Below, one piece after another: positions 11,585 through 22,807 of a stretch of DNA of 64,000 nt (positions are counted from its first letter, which is position 1; each line of letters begins with the position of its first letter). The position numbers and the translations under genes were made by a program. Location: contig OZ022499.1 in NCBI GenBank assembly GCA_963989385.1, forward strand, positions 36,704,866 to 36,768,865, read 5' to 3'. The DNA comes from Ctena decussata (taxonomy: Eukaryota; Mollusca; Bivalvia; Lucinida; Lucinidae). The notes beneath the pieces were generated by a model, which worked only from the letters and a program-made list of their open reading frames with translations, did no database searches and was not told the origin of the DNA.

Positions 11585-12673
11585 TCTAGAGGCCAATTCG
11601 CCAATGTTCACGAATTGGCAACAAGCAACTGGCAGCTAGATGCAAATTCGATTTGAGATGCTTTTACAGCTGAATAGGTAACTGGCAAACGGCAGCCACA
11701 TGCCAATTCGCAAATTCAAGTGAATTGGCAACTGGCAACAGGCAACCAGATACCAATTCGATTCGAGAGGGTTTTAGAGCATACCAGGTGAATAGGCAAC
11801 TAGCAAATGGCATCAAGATGCCAACTCGCAAAATCCAGTCAATTGGCAACTGCCAACTAGCAGCCAGATGCCAATTCACAAATTCTTGTGAATTGCCAAC
11901 TGGCAGCTACGAGCCATTTCGATTTGAAAGGGTTTAAGACGACTTAAACTACACAGGAAACCGGCAAACGGCAGCCAGATGACAATTCGCTAATTCTAAA
12001 CTGGCAACTGGCAGACAGATGAAATTCGATTCGAAAGGGCTTAAGACGATTACAGCTAAATAGGAACCGGCAAATGATATCCAGATGACAATTCGTAAAT
12101 TCTTGCGATATGGCAACGGGCAACTGGCAGCAGATGCCGATTCGATTTCCAAGGGTTTAAGACGATTAAAGGCATATAAGCCGGCAATCGGCAGCCGGAT
12201 GACAATTCGCTAATTCATATGTATTTGCAACTGGCAACTGGCAGCCAGGTGACAATTCGATTTGAGAGGGCTTAAGACGATTAAAGCCTTATCGACATCG
12301 GCAAACGGCAGCCAGATGCCAATTCACAAATTTCTAATAAATCGGCAACTGGCAGTCAGATGCCAATTTGAGTTGAGCGGGTTTAAGACGATAAAATCTC
12401 AATAGGAATCCGGTAAACGATAGCCGGATGCCAATTCGCTAATTCTTGTAAATTGGGAAGTGGCAACTGGCAGCCAGATTCCAATGTGATTTGAGAGGGC
12501 TTAAGTCGATAAAAGTATCATAGGAAACGGACTAAAGGCAGCCAGATGGCAATTTGTTAATTCTTGTGAACTGGCAACTGGCAGCCAGATGCCATTTCGA
12601 TTTGAGAGGGTTTAAGACGACTAAAGCTAAATAGGTATCCGGCAAAAGGCAGCCAGATGCCAGTTGCCAATTC
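11585..12673 (-). repeat. left tandem-repeat arm of Foldback element
   Basis: About nine diverged units of 108-120 bp in the orientation opposite to the right arm. Landmarks are CGATTTGAGAGGGTTTAAG-type blocks near 11648, 11758, 11909, 12025, 12142, 12257, 12368, 12489 and 12599. The outer units match the outer units of the right arm better than the inner ones do. Confidence 0.88.
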
Positions 12674-12688
12674 TATAAAAAAATAACG

Positions 12689-15012
12689 AATTGATTGGCA
12701 TCTGGCTGCCGTTTACCGATTTCCTACATGGCTTTAATTGTCTTAAACACTCTCTAATCGAATTGGCATCTGACTGCCAGTTACCGGTTTCCAGTTCAGG
12801 AGAATTAGCGAATTGGCATCTAGCTGCCGTTTGTCGGTCTCAATCTTGGCCTAAATGGTCTAGGACCTTCTCGAATCGATTGACCATGGCTGCCAGTTGA
12901 CAGTTGCTAGTTCATAAGAATTAGCGAATTGGCATCTGGCAGCCGTCTGCGGTTTCCTATGTAGCTTTAATCATCTGAAACCCTCCTTAATCGAATTGGC
13001 ATCTGAATGCCGGTTGCCAGTTCAGGAGATTAAGCGAATTGCCATCTAGCTGCCGTTTGCCGATTTCCAATGCAGCTTTTATCATCTGAAACCCTTTCAA
13101 ATCATCTGACAACCAGTTGCCAGTTCACAAGAATTCGCAAATTGGCATCTGGATGTCGTTTGCCGGTTTCCTATTTAGCACTAATAGGCATAAACCCTCT
13201 CAAATTGAATTGGCATCTAGCTGCCAGTCGGCAATTCATAAAAATTTTCAAATTGGCTTCTGGCTGTCGTTTACCGGTTTCCTCTATAGCTGAAATCGTC
13301 ATAAACTCTCTCAAATTGAATGGGCATCTCGCTGCCAGTTGCCAATTCACAAGAATTAGCGAACTAGTATCTGACTGCCTTTTGCCGGATACCTATTTAC
13401 CTTTAATCGACTTAGACCCTCTATATTCGAATTAGCATCTGGCTGCCAGTTGCCAGTTCACAAGAATTAGCGAATTGGCATTTGGCTGCCGTTTGCCGAT
13501 TTCCTACACGGTTTTATTTGTCTTAAACACTCTCAAATCGAATTGGCATCTGGCTACCAGTTGCCAGTTTCATGTTCAGTAGAATTAGTGAATTGGCATC
13601 TGGCTGTCGTTTGCCGGATTCCTATGTAGCTTTAATCGTCTGAAACCGTCTCAAGTTCAAACGAATTCGTGAATTGGCATCTGGATGTCGTTTGTCGGTT
13701 TCCTATTGAGTTTGAATCGTCTTAAACACTCTCAAATCGAATTGGCATCTGACTGCCAGTTGCCAATTGCCAGTTCACAGGAATCTGGATGTCGTTTGCT
13801 GGTTTCCTATTTGCTGCTTTCATCGTATTAGACACTCTCAATTCGAATTGGTATCTGGCTACCAGTTGCCAGTAGACAATTCATAAAAATTTTCGAATTG
13901 GCATCTGGCTGCCGTTTACCGCTTCCATCTGTAGCTTTCATCGTCTGAAACCCTCTCAAATCGAATTGGCATCTGACTGCCAGTTGCCAGTTCACAAGAA
14001 TTTGCGTATACGCATCTGGCTGTCATTTGCCGGTTTCTTATTTAGCTTCTATCGGCCAAAATGCTATCAAATCGCCGTTCTGCCGCCAGTTGCCAGTTGC
14101 CAATTCGTAAAAAATAACGAATTGGCATCTGGCTGCCGTTTGCCGATTTCCTACACGGCTTTAATTGTCTTAAACTCTCTCTAATCGAATTGGCATTCGG
14201 CTTTAATTGTCTTAAACTCTCTCTAATCGAATTGGCATTTGATTTCCAGTTACCAGTTTCCAGTTCAGGAGAATTAGCGAATGCGAATTGGCATCTAGCT
14301 GCCGTTTGCCGATTCAATCTGTAGCTTTAATCGACTAAACCCCTCTCAAATCGAATTGGCATCTGACTGCAAGTTGCCAGATGCCAATTCATAAAAAATT
14401 TCGAATTGGCATTTGGCTGCCGATCGCCGGTTTCCTATGTTGCTTTAATGGCCTTAAACCCTCTTAAATCGAATTGGCATCTGGATGCGAATTGGAATCT
14501 GGCTGCCGTTTGCTGGTCTCTTACACGGCTTCAGTTGTCTTAAACACTCATGAATCGAATTGGCATCTAACAGTTGCCAGTTGCCAGTTCAGGATGATTA
14601 GCGAATTGGCAACTGGCTGCCGTTTACCAGTTTCCTATGTAGCTTTAATCGTCTTAAACCGTCTCAAATCGAATTGGCATCTGGCTGCCAGTTGCCAGGT
14701 GCCGATTCATAAGAATTTGCGAATTGGCATCTGGCTGCCAGTTGCCAGTTGCCAGTTGCCAATTGATAAGATTTTACGAATTGGCATCTTGATGAGGTTT
14801 GCCAGTTGCCTATTCATTCACCTGGTATGCTCTAAAACCCTCTCGAGTCGTATTGGCATCTGGCTGCCTGTTGCCAGTTGCCAATTCACTTGAATTTGCG
14901 AATTGGCATGTGGCTGCCGTTTGCCAGTTACTTATTCAGCTGTAAGAGCATCTCAAATCGAATTGGCATTTAGCTGCCAATTGCCTGTTGCCAATTCGCA
15001 AGAATTTGCGAA
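12689..15012 (+). repeat. right tandem-repeat arm of Foldback element
   Basis: About twenty units of 108-120 bp, landmarked by CCCTCTCAAATCGAATTGGC-type blocks near 12752, 12870, 12984, 13095, 13199, 13308, 13421, 13532 and onward to about 14950. A short 42-bp internal duplication sits near 14180-14221. The arm is about twice the length of the left arm. Open frames of up to 139 codons in it arise from the repeat and are not genes. Confidence 0.88.
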
Positions 15013-15106
15013 TTGGCATCTAGAATGTGAAGTTAGCTGCCATTGGCCATTTGCCGATTGAATAGGCAAATGGCAACTGGCAATTGGCAGCTAACTTCAC
15101 GAACAT

Positions 15107-15115
15107 CTCACCAGA
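15107..15115 (+). repeat. target-site duplication CTCACCAGA, right
   Basis: Exact copy of 11494-11502, abutting the right inverted end of the Foldback element. Confidence 0.92.
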
Positions 15116-16590
15116 AAGAAATTGAAATTGAAGTGCTGCAGTCGTTTTACTATCAAATAAAATAAAACTTATAATGAATAAAATTCCAGAATATATCTAA
15201 CGCATGAGACAATTATCAGTGCAATCCTGGAATTAAGAATGTTTAAAACACATGACAAATGTGAAAGGGTGGTTAAGAACGTGGGATTTTCATCAAAACT
15301 GTTGTGCCTCTCCTGTCCAAATGGTTATCGGAGTATAACTTGGTTCCCGTCTTCCGCTATATTTCAACATTGTCTGTATTGAAGCGAGGTAAACATACGC
15401 TCATGGCATGCAATAATGGCATTTTAAACATGGCATCAAACTTCGCCACGACACGAAAAAATTAACTCAAACAGTTTTTTTTCCGTGTCATCATGGTCTT
15501 TTCTAGAATCGCTTGTATTAAAAATGAGAATTTCTGAGTCGGTTAAGATAGAAATTAAAGACGTTCACGTCATTTACAGCACTGATAAACAGACGTTTCA
15601 TGCTGATATCAAAGTAGCCACCAATGCCTAGGAATGCCTAAGAGGTTAATCTTTACGACGTTTGATTCAAATGCTATTCTTGTGAAGTACAAAATGTCAA
15701 ATGACGTTATTTTTCAAAATGGTATTTTTGAGATGCCAATTTGTGCGTTCCAGTTTATGATTCCAGCTGTCTGACTGTATGCAAAGTCATTGCGGCTTAG
15801 AAGCTGTGTTTGTGCTGTAGAATATTATTCAATTCAAAGCTGGAATCAGCTTCAAAGGTGTAACATAAAGCAGTTGAAAATAAAATTAAGAGGCTGGGAC
15901 GTTGACCCTTTAAGTACAAAGGTCGTCACGCATGACATAATTTCCTACAATTCCTTTACTTTGATTATTTTTACAATTTCTAATAGACCCTATACATATT
16001 TAGTAACCTGAATATGGGATTCGCAAAATATAACATATTTAGAGGTGAGGCGTTTTCAAAGTCCTCGAGTATATATTGCCAAAATAAATTTACATGCTGC
16101 AGCTGTAAATAAATATGTATTATGCAGCATTATTTTTATTGTGCCTTTCTTTTCTGATGATTAATTTCTTGACAGCAGCATGGATGTACTTGGCAGAATA
16201 ATCAAATCTGAATCCCCGGTAGGAAAAATGATGAAAATTTCTACACAGTTCATACACATCATTTTCCAAGACATGATTGGGCGATTTGCGGTTGCAATAT
16301 TAGTCGAGACCCAAGTAATGTTAAGAGCCCAGTTGCTCATAGAAAGCATGTTAGCTAAGCATGGTGACTTCGTAGCGTCAAAATAATTTACAACATAATA
16401 AGTTTAACTGGTCGACCTGATGTAGGAAGATTCTGAATTCCGACTGCTTACAGACTGATATGATCCTTCGTTTTCGTATATCATTTAAAGCAGAATTAAA
16501 TTACAATTTTGAGAATGAATTATACATTTGAGAAAATCACACTTTTCCATTGTATGAATTTCAGATAACATCTCACTTATAGTTCAAGAA
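15116..16590. other. non-coding stretch
   Basis: No gene is recognised. A 68-codon plus-strand frame at 16180-16386 is preceded by a pyrimidine-rich tract and an AG and could look like an exon, but no family, splice partner or conserved motif supports it. Confidence 0.5.
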
Positions 16591-16816
16591 AGCATGGCAT
16601 ACAGTGTCATCCATGCTCCTCTAGAATTTTGAGTGAGATGACGCCATAAATCTGTTAGCTTAGCAACTATGGAATTACCAACTGTTGTGCTCAGTACAGG
16701 GACAGAATGACGTCTCGATGACGTCACTTAGAATCCAGTATAAACTCTTAGTTGCTATGGTAACAGATGTATGACGTCATTCGTTCCGGAGCATGGAAAG
16801 CAATGTATGCCATGCT
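16591..16816. mobile_element. 226-bp foldback element with CRE and X-box-like sites
   Basis: AGCATGGCATAC at 16591 is complementary to GTATGCCATGCT at 16805-16816. Behind it lie further complementary blocks: CCATGCTCC with GGAGCATGG, and ATCTGTTA plus TAGCAACTA with TAGTTGCTA plus TAACAGAT. The interior carries the palindromic cAMP-response element TGACGTCA (16719-16726), several partial TGACG/CGTCA motifs and GTTGCTATGGTAAC (16751-16764). No target duplication is obvious. Confidence 0.65.
16751..16764. promoter_or_regulatory. X-box-like palindrome
   Basis: GTTGCTATGGTAAC fits the RFX-factor consensus RYYNYYATRRNRAC. It is one of seven such sites in the window and lies in the right arm of the foldback element at 16.6-16.8 kb, so it may be repeat-borne rather than a host promoter element. 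Confidence 0.5.
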
Positions 16817-17490
16817 CCGCCAAATTTTCAATGACATTACAAACTGAATTTTTTCAACAGAAATTTCATTTTTTCTTCAACAAATAATTATTCTCAAGTC
16901 GTTTTATTGAATGTTTTAAGCCCGTTTTACTATGATTGCTCAGCCTGTATATATTACTCATAGCATGCAAAAAATGCGAGCACTAATCATATACCGTGTA
17001 ACCTCAAACGGCTAGTCACAATTTTTGGTGGTCAAAGTATCACTTTTACACATCTTTTGACAAAATTCTATTGCTATAGTATACCTTAAAGTGTTTAATT
17101 TAAGCTAAATTGTAGGGTATAAAGTCTCGTCGTATTATCATACCCTGTACCTGTCGAGATGATATATAGTGTACATTTGCAATATTTAAATTAGTTGGAA
17201 TCAAATATTTGAATTTGACACGAGGTTGTCAGTCAATGTAAAAATATACTTCGGAATGCGTCGCTTCAATCAAAACACATCCGACACTAGCTGCCGCCTC
17301 CAGAATCCGTTGTCACTCTTATTATGTATTTCATTCTCCGCAGATAACTTCCTTCTGAAATTTCAGAATATGTCAGACGGCATGAGGCACTATTAAATAT
17401 ACTTTGTCCTCACTAAGAGGAATGAAAGAATTTATGAAATCATGAAGCAACAAGAATTACATTTGAACGTTGTTGGGTTTTTGTTTGTTT

Positions 17491-17491
<1 letters not shown>
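16817..17491. other. non-coding stretch
   Basis: No gene or element boundary recognised. Confidence 0.55.

Positions 17492-17522
<31 letters not shown>
17492..17522. repeat. poly-T tract (31 nt)
   Basis: Uninterrupted run of 31 T preceded by GTTTGTTTG. It could be the reverse complement of a retroposon poly-A tail, but no element body is recognised beside it. Confidence 0.93.
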
Positions 17523-17523
<1 letters not shown>

Positions 17524-17950
17524 TACACAACTATCTGATCAGTCACGACCCACGTTAGAGGTTGTCAGTGTAGCACATTCCTATTCTACAATCTTTTCTT
17601 GAAGGTATGACAGGTGTTAAAGTATATAGGAAAATTCTCAGGAGTTGACACAATTCAATCCAAGATCCCACCAAAGACACCGTGTGTTTTAAAAGGCAAC
17701 ATAATATCAGTCACCACCAAAGATATCATAAGCGGCAGCCATGTGAACAGCCAATTCCTATGTAGGAGGTCACCGGGCTAGCCTTAACATCACACACAAT
17801 ATGCATCATACACGTCATGTTAACCCTTTTCTGACCATTGAAATTGTCCATCCTTTTCATTTCTTCATTTTAGATGGGTCAGTTTCTTGTGTCAGGGGTT
17901 TCTGGTAGGTGTTTTCATTTGTATTGTATTTTTCATAGAAATTCCTGTAT

Positions 17951-18017
17951 GCAAACAGTGTAGCACCTGGTCAGACGCCGCGTTTTGCGGCGTCTGAACT
18001 GGGTCTGGACTGTTTGC
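17951..18017. repeat. ~65-bp hairpin family, copy b
   Basis: Begins GCAAACAGTGTAG and ends GGACTGTTTGC. The core stem TCAGACGCCGC/GCGGCGTCTGA is perfect around a short TTTT loop. Terminal bases are shared with other copies while the GC-rich core differs from most of them. Confidence 0.88.
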
Positions 18018-18172
18018 CTATGTCCCAAAAATGGGTTTCCATTCTTCAACATTCTTCAAAGGGTAAATTCTCATAGTGTCATTCCTTAACTTGTTCTGGT
18101 ATGATCACACGCCTTAATATTCACATTTTCAGTGCATTTATTGAAAAACAACGTGGTAAACCATCAGAACGT

Positions 18173-18303
18173 AATGTAGTTTATACTTCAATAACTACAC
18201 TGGTTCACGCGACGTTACATGAAATTAAGTGACATCAAAATAAACAATGGTTCCTCCAATCTGATTGGACGTAGGCGACCCAATGTAGTTTATACTTCGA
18301 TAA
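18173..18303. repeat. 21-bp direct repeat bracketing ~90 bp
   Basis: AATGTAGTTTATACTTC followed by RATAA occurs at 18173 and again at 18282 with one mismatch. It may be the target duplication of a small insertion or a local duplication. Confidence 0.6.
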
Positions 18304-19009
18304 ACACCAGAAAAATGAATTTCATTCCTTAAGAAATATACATGAAGATACCAAGAAAATGCAAAGGGATACATAGCTTTATGCATAATGCAGCCTCTCT
18401 CTTTAAACATACGAGTTATGATTATATTTAGTCTGTCTTATTCAGGGGCCGAGTGCACAAAGGAGGCGTAAGCTACGCCGGCGTAGGCTACGAACGTCGG
18501 CGCAACTAAGTCAATCTTGCGACTGTATTAAAATCCAAGTGCACGACGAAGGCGTAAGTCAGGCGTAGTTGCGACTTGAGTACGACTAGCGTAGTGCTCT
18601 CAAATAAAATTAGCACGTGTGTTTGATGAATGGTTTTCTTATATGATATGAGCCGCGTTAGGCATAAAGGTTGCTTAAGGCATCTGCGAACAGACAAAAC
18701 TGAAACCAGTCTGTGAGTCCGTGATTTTAGATAGCTCCTTCACTTTTTACCTGTAAAATGCTTAGGTTCCACGCATAGTTTTCAGACTGCGCGGATGCGC
18801 AGACTGGTATGAGCCTCTGATGTTCGCATATGGCATTTGCACCTTTTTGCATGTTATGGATCAATCATAAATCTGCACGACATATTTTAATCTTTTGGCG
18901 TTTTTCTTTAAAACAAATGTTCATTATAACACTTTCAAACTTGCATGTGCTTTTGAGTTAAACGTAAAATGTCTATCAGAAAAAAAAATTGAAGATAATG
19001 AAATATCGA

Positions 19010-19457
19010 AATTGTTGACGATGTACCAATCCTAAATTTTCTAATGTCCACGTCAAGAATGAAAAAACGAAAATGGGAAGAAATATAGTCCGCAGTAAAT
19101 GCAATTGCGAAGCAGCAGCGGACTGTGGAAGAGATCAAGCATAAATAGAAAGACCTGCCTTCCCGAGCAAAGAAGGACTTCTACAACTGAAAGTATCCTC
19201 ATACTGGGGTGTGTGTGTGTGTGTGGGTGGGTGGGGGGGGGGGGGGGGGGGGGGGGGGGGTCCAAAGCCACCAGAAGGACCTTACTTGGTACTTGACATA
19301 ATAGGCCAGTCATCACCATTGTTAGAAGGCATTTCGACTGGTGGAGCTCTACAACATTATATGTATCCAAAGGATTTGTTCTGTCTCTGATTATCTTGTC
19401 TCTCTTTAAAAACCTTCTATATTGCAAATTGTGCATCCAATGTAACATTCCGGCCAT
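19010..19457 (-). pseudogene. PIF/Harbinger transposase N-terminal remnant
   Basis: Reading leftwards from 19457, the frame contains a basic stretch and then RDRTNPLDTYNVVEL, which closely resembles the N-terminal part of Harbinger (HARBI1-like) transposases (…R(D/E)R.NPLD.Y.D.EL…). The frame is then broken by an expanded G/GT tract that translates as polyproline (about 19207-19260). Beyond it, in another frame, ISSTVRCCFAIAF at 19138 resembles the following (G)IS.STVSR…V helix segment, with at least one stop between. The catalytic DDE domain is missing. The remnant is non-functional and supports the family call for the surrounding element. Confidence 0.65.
19207..19260. repeat. (GT)n followed by poly-G (28 nt)
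   Basis: A GT run grades through GGGTGGGTG into 28 G (19233-19260). It interrupts the Harbinger coding remnant, so it arose or expanded after the element lost function. Confidence 0.95.
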
Positions 19458-19668
19458 GTTTAAATGAAACACTAACGGAATAACTCAAAATGAACATCTT
19501 ACGCCAGTGTTAAGTCTACTATAAAGCAGACGTGAGTTTTAGAGCGAATTTACGACTAAGTTTGCGACACGCCTTGGCTGTGCACACGGATTAAATTTCT
19601 GCGACAACTTTACGACGGTCGTACGTCGAGCGTACGCTTACGTCTGCTTTGTGCACTCGGCCCCTGAA

Positions 19669-20340
19669 ATATTCGTTCATTTACACGCCGATTTACGTCC
19701 ATTATTGGACGCTCAGGTCCTGTGTGAAAGAACACTACATAAAAGTTTGTACAACGCGTTTCAGTAAATACGGACCATAATCGCACACACAATCCACCCA
19801 AGACGGCTAGTATCCACTCAGTCTGCCAAATAGGACATCAACTAAAGAACCGACTTGGAATGGTCAGTAACTTTAATGTATGCAGCCTCTCTCTCAGTAC
19901 TGATGCAGCAAGTAACTAGGTCTATGTAGACACTTCCTCAGTCTTTTGTGAGACATCACAATAAAACATAAAATGATCAAAAATTATGACGAAACAAAAT
20001 TGAGAATCCAGTGGAAATCCAGAGTGAAATTAAACAGAACTGCCAGGGCAAAGATAAGAGAACAACTTTTAAGAAATTTGAGAAAGGCCCTGGTATCAAC
20101 CTGAAGACTGCATGCGTAAACTGCAGCTACATTTACACTTTTGCGATTTATCATAAGAAGTCGCATCTGTGAATGTAATAAAGTCATGCATTAAAAACGA
20201 TAATCAACTAGTGGATTAAATATGCATATTACGTCGTAACGTTATTCGTTGACGTCCATAAAAACGACGCGTTTTCTAATGGCGAAATCGTGACGATTTT
20301 GTTCAAAATTTGCTAATGCGATTTTAGTATCAGATGATAA
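19669..20340. other. non-coding stretch
   Basis: No gene or element end is recognised. Confidence 0.55.
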
Positions 20341-20496
20341 AGAGAATCTTGCATTCGTGTTCCTGTATTATTGAATTTACTATATGAGTTTGGGGGGAAG
20401 ACCGATTAGATGCTCGGCAAAGCCTCGCATCTTATCTTTTTCCCCAACACGTTCAATAAATTCAATAATACATGAGCAGTCATGTAAGATCCTCTA
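20341..20496. mobile_element. ~155-bp foldback element
   Basis: TGTATTATTGAATTTA at 20364 is complementary to TAAATTCAATAATACA ending 20472. Weaker complementarity extends to about 20341 and 20496. Towards the centre TTGGGGGGAA pairs with TTTTTCCCCAA, and GATGC plus CGGC pairs with GCC plus GCATC around CAAAG. No coding sequence or clear target duplication. Confidence 0.65.
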
Positions 20497-22222
20497 CGTA
20501 ATAAACGTTTAGAAAAAAAGCATGTCATGTGATGTTTTCGGAAACTGAAGCAAGTCCTACATGAGTACCGCGTGTGTTTGTTCTGTTTTGAGTGATGGGG
20601 CGCGTTTTGTTTTGTTTTTGTTTTGTTCTTTTATTTACGTATTATTATTATTTATGTTGGTTTTGCTTTAATCTCATTCAATATTCATACAATACAGACG
20701 CATTTATAGATAATATATTACTCGATAATGGATAACTCTTTTACATACAACTCATCCTACCCCTCAGAGGCTGATTACCACCTCGAATCTACTTTTTGTA
20801 CAATACATGCTAAAGTCAACTTTTCATCGACCAGTCGGTCAACTTGAGAATTGTTCCGTTTCTCGTTTTTATAAATCTTTATGTCAAAGCATCAACATGT
20901 TAATTTAGACTTTCTTATAAACGCTATAGTTTTGTTACAAGCATACTGCGGCTATGGATTCGTTCCGCTGAGGTGCGGCGGCAACGTCGATATGAGAATT
21001 GAAATACTACTACTACAAGCATATTTGTCGCACCTGTTCTACAAGATCCGATATAGGAGTATATATAGGAGTTATATCTCCCCCCCCCCCCCCCCCCCCC
21101 ACTCCCCAAGCATAAAATATTTCTCTTAAATCTTTGAAATTGAAATATCTAAAAGCATAAAACTTGGCACAAAGTTTTTCTTATGATGGTATTTATGGAT
21201 TTTGTACGTATTTGTATCCTTGAACTGTGTTTTCATGTTGTGTTGACTTAGTAAATATTGCTATCCTAGCATTTAATTCAATTTCCCTTTAACTGGAATA
21301 CCTACAATCATAAAATGTGGCATAGAGTTACGCCAGAGATACGCATACTACCTAAAGAACAAATTCAGCAACACAAAGAAGCCATTACCATACCAGATGT
21401 TTCAGCCAAATCTTTCACAGCAACCATATCTTTGCCGTCGTCAAGCAGACTGTATCATTTGTGAAAGACATTCTTCTTCTAAATCTGTTTAAATGTTTCT
21501 TATCTCTGCTTTTGAAGTTCGATAACGCCTCAAAAGCAGTTTCATTAATTTTGATATCTCCTTCTCCCAATTTCCCAGTCCTAGACCATATTATATCCCG
21601 CTACTGTATTCCTCCGCGATAAAGAATCCCTGATAATATGGTGAAGATTAATTATATGAACTTATTTGCTCTCGCAGAAAGTAAACCTACAATTATTTGA
21701 TGAAATGCACGGGTTTCTCTCTGAATGTAAATCTAACGTCAAGAGAAAATTGCTATTGCAGTTTTCTTCTGAGAAGAAAAGTGTCTGGTATTACAATGTA
21801 TTTCATCTTAGCCGGGCTTTAACCATTCGGCCCGTATTGATTGGTGATCTTTATTGGAAACGCTTGCAATTAATTTGAACTTTTTCACGGACACTATATG
21901 TAAACAAGACTTGTTCAAGTAATCAGGGCGATTTATCAAAAGGCAGGGTTTCTTAGTGAATTTTGCCGATAATCTAATGCTGCAGAGATTTCGATATGGG
22001 CAGATGCTTGACAAATGTACAGAAATTCGCAATTTTCAATTTAACATCCAAATGCGGGTAATATATTAAAAGCAATCTCAGATACTCTGGGCTTCCGACA
22101 TAACCGCTGTTAACGCACAGCTCTGTATTTGGCGATGTGAGGTTAGTATATTAACCGACTGATTATAAATAATAGTACTAACTGCTCTTTCACCCAGTAT
22201 AATCCGAACCTTCTCGAGGTAA
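20497..22222. other. non-coding stretch with poly-C
   Basis: Contains a 21-nt poly-C run at 21080-21100. No gene is recognised; the short frames across the C run are artefacts. Confidence 0.55.
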
Positions 22223-22318
22223 GGCTGTTCGATATTATGTCAGTATACGGGTGAATATGGATTGGTACAGCAAAGGGCTGGTCGATATAATGTCAGTATA
22301 CGGGTGAATATGCATTGG
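22223..22318 (+). repeat. two-copy 53-bp tandem duplication
   Basis: GGCTGTTCGATATTATGTCA and GGCTGGTCGATATAATGTCA begin two consecutive units that share GTATACGGGTGAATATG. Period 53 bp, few differences. Confidence 0.9.
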
Positions 22319-22740
22319 CCTAAGACGATACTGCGAGGCATATTCTAAAACCGATTAACTTTTAAATCCAGACTTCATTAAGCTTATACCCTTGAGCTAA
22401 TTACGTGCAGCAGTCATCAGATGGGGACCCGTAAGCAATGACATAAACCAACAAACTCCCAAAAATACTTATAACCGTTATTTTGGGTTCTTAGTTTTAG
22501 TATTTCTGTCATTCGTCTGTGTTTAAATGGTCCTGCTACATAACAATTCCAGAGAATTCGCGTGCAGTCACGATTGTCATTAAGTTTAATCAAGAATGAA
22601 ATAAGAATATCGTATTTGCTCTAAAAGTTTGAACCCCGATTTTTTTCGTATTGAATTCTTCTAACTTTGAAATTGCATCGTCACAATCAAAGCCCCTCTT
22701 TTGGTCTTTCACCTTTCACTGGCGACTTTATGAAATTGTT
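22319..22740. other. non-coding stretch
   Basis: Nothing recognised. Confidence 0.55.
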
Positions 22741-22741
22741 G

Positions 22742-22807
22742 GCAAACAATGTAAATGCTAATCAGACTGCTCCTTAGGAGCAGTCTGGTTTGCAACTACA
22801 TTTGTTT
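22742..22807. repeat. ~65-bp hairpin family, copy c
   Basis: GCAAACAATGTA at the left and TACATTTGTTTC at the right are the diverged termini. The core stem CAGACTGCTCC/GGAGCAGTCTG is perfect around TTA. This core class is shared with the copy at 41.86 kb. Confidence 0.78.

Larger units (their letters stand above)
11503..15106. mobile_element. 3,604-bp Foldback (FB)-like element
   Basis: The outermost bases are ATGTTCGTGAAG at the left and the exact complement CTTCACGAACAT at the right, flanked by a perfect 9-bp duplication. The whole interior is two inverted arms of tandem ~108-120-bp units. The left arm, 11503-12673, holds about nine units in one orientation. The right arm, 12689-15106, holds about twenty in the other. 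They meet at a short A-rich spacer (12674-12688). Each unit carries GAATTGGCATCTGGCTGCC-type blocks twice plus a TTTAATCGTCTTAAACCCTC-type segment. The terminal ~75 bp of each end is itself a hairpin. Long inverted ends made of tandem repeats plus a 9-bp duplication is the classic plan of Drosophila FB elements and fits a Mutator-related origin. No central gene is left. Confidence 0.9.
18441..19668 (-). mobile_element. decayed PIF/Harbinger transposon
   Basis: Both ends read TT followed by CAGGGGCCGAGTGCACAAAG, then a related CGTAAGC-containing stretch, as an inverted pair (18441 onward and complement ending 19668). Flanks TTA and ATA are compatible with a decayed 3-bp TWA duplication. Inside, the minus strand carries remnants of a PIF/Harbinger-type transposase, listed separately. 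The element is about 1.2 kb, too short for a complete ~400-residue transposase plus ends, and the DDE catalytic part cannot be found. A GT/G-rich simple repeat has expanded in the middle of the coding remnant. Confidence 0.75.

Noticed and set aside
13070..14893. Frames of 121 and 139 codons with repeated LASGCRLPVS-like segments
   Set aside because: They are translations of the tandem units of the Foldback element arm, whose unit length is near a multiple of three; not protein repeats.
11503..15106. CRISPR-like or ordinary satellite array
   Set aside because: Units are in two inverted arms with defined ends and a 9-bp target duplication, and repeats are diverged without unique spacers; a Foldback element explains all of this.
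16180..16386. Candidate exon after a pyrimidine-rich tract and AG
   Set aside because: No splice donor partner, no protein family and no codon-level evidence; a 68-codon frame is not unusual here.
19053..19472. 139-codon minus-strand frame taken as an intact gene
   Set aside because: Only part is Harbinger-like; polyproline and His/Thr come from the G/GT tract and the catalytic domain is missing, so it is a pseudogene remnant.
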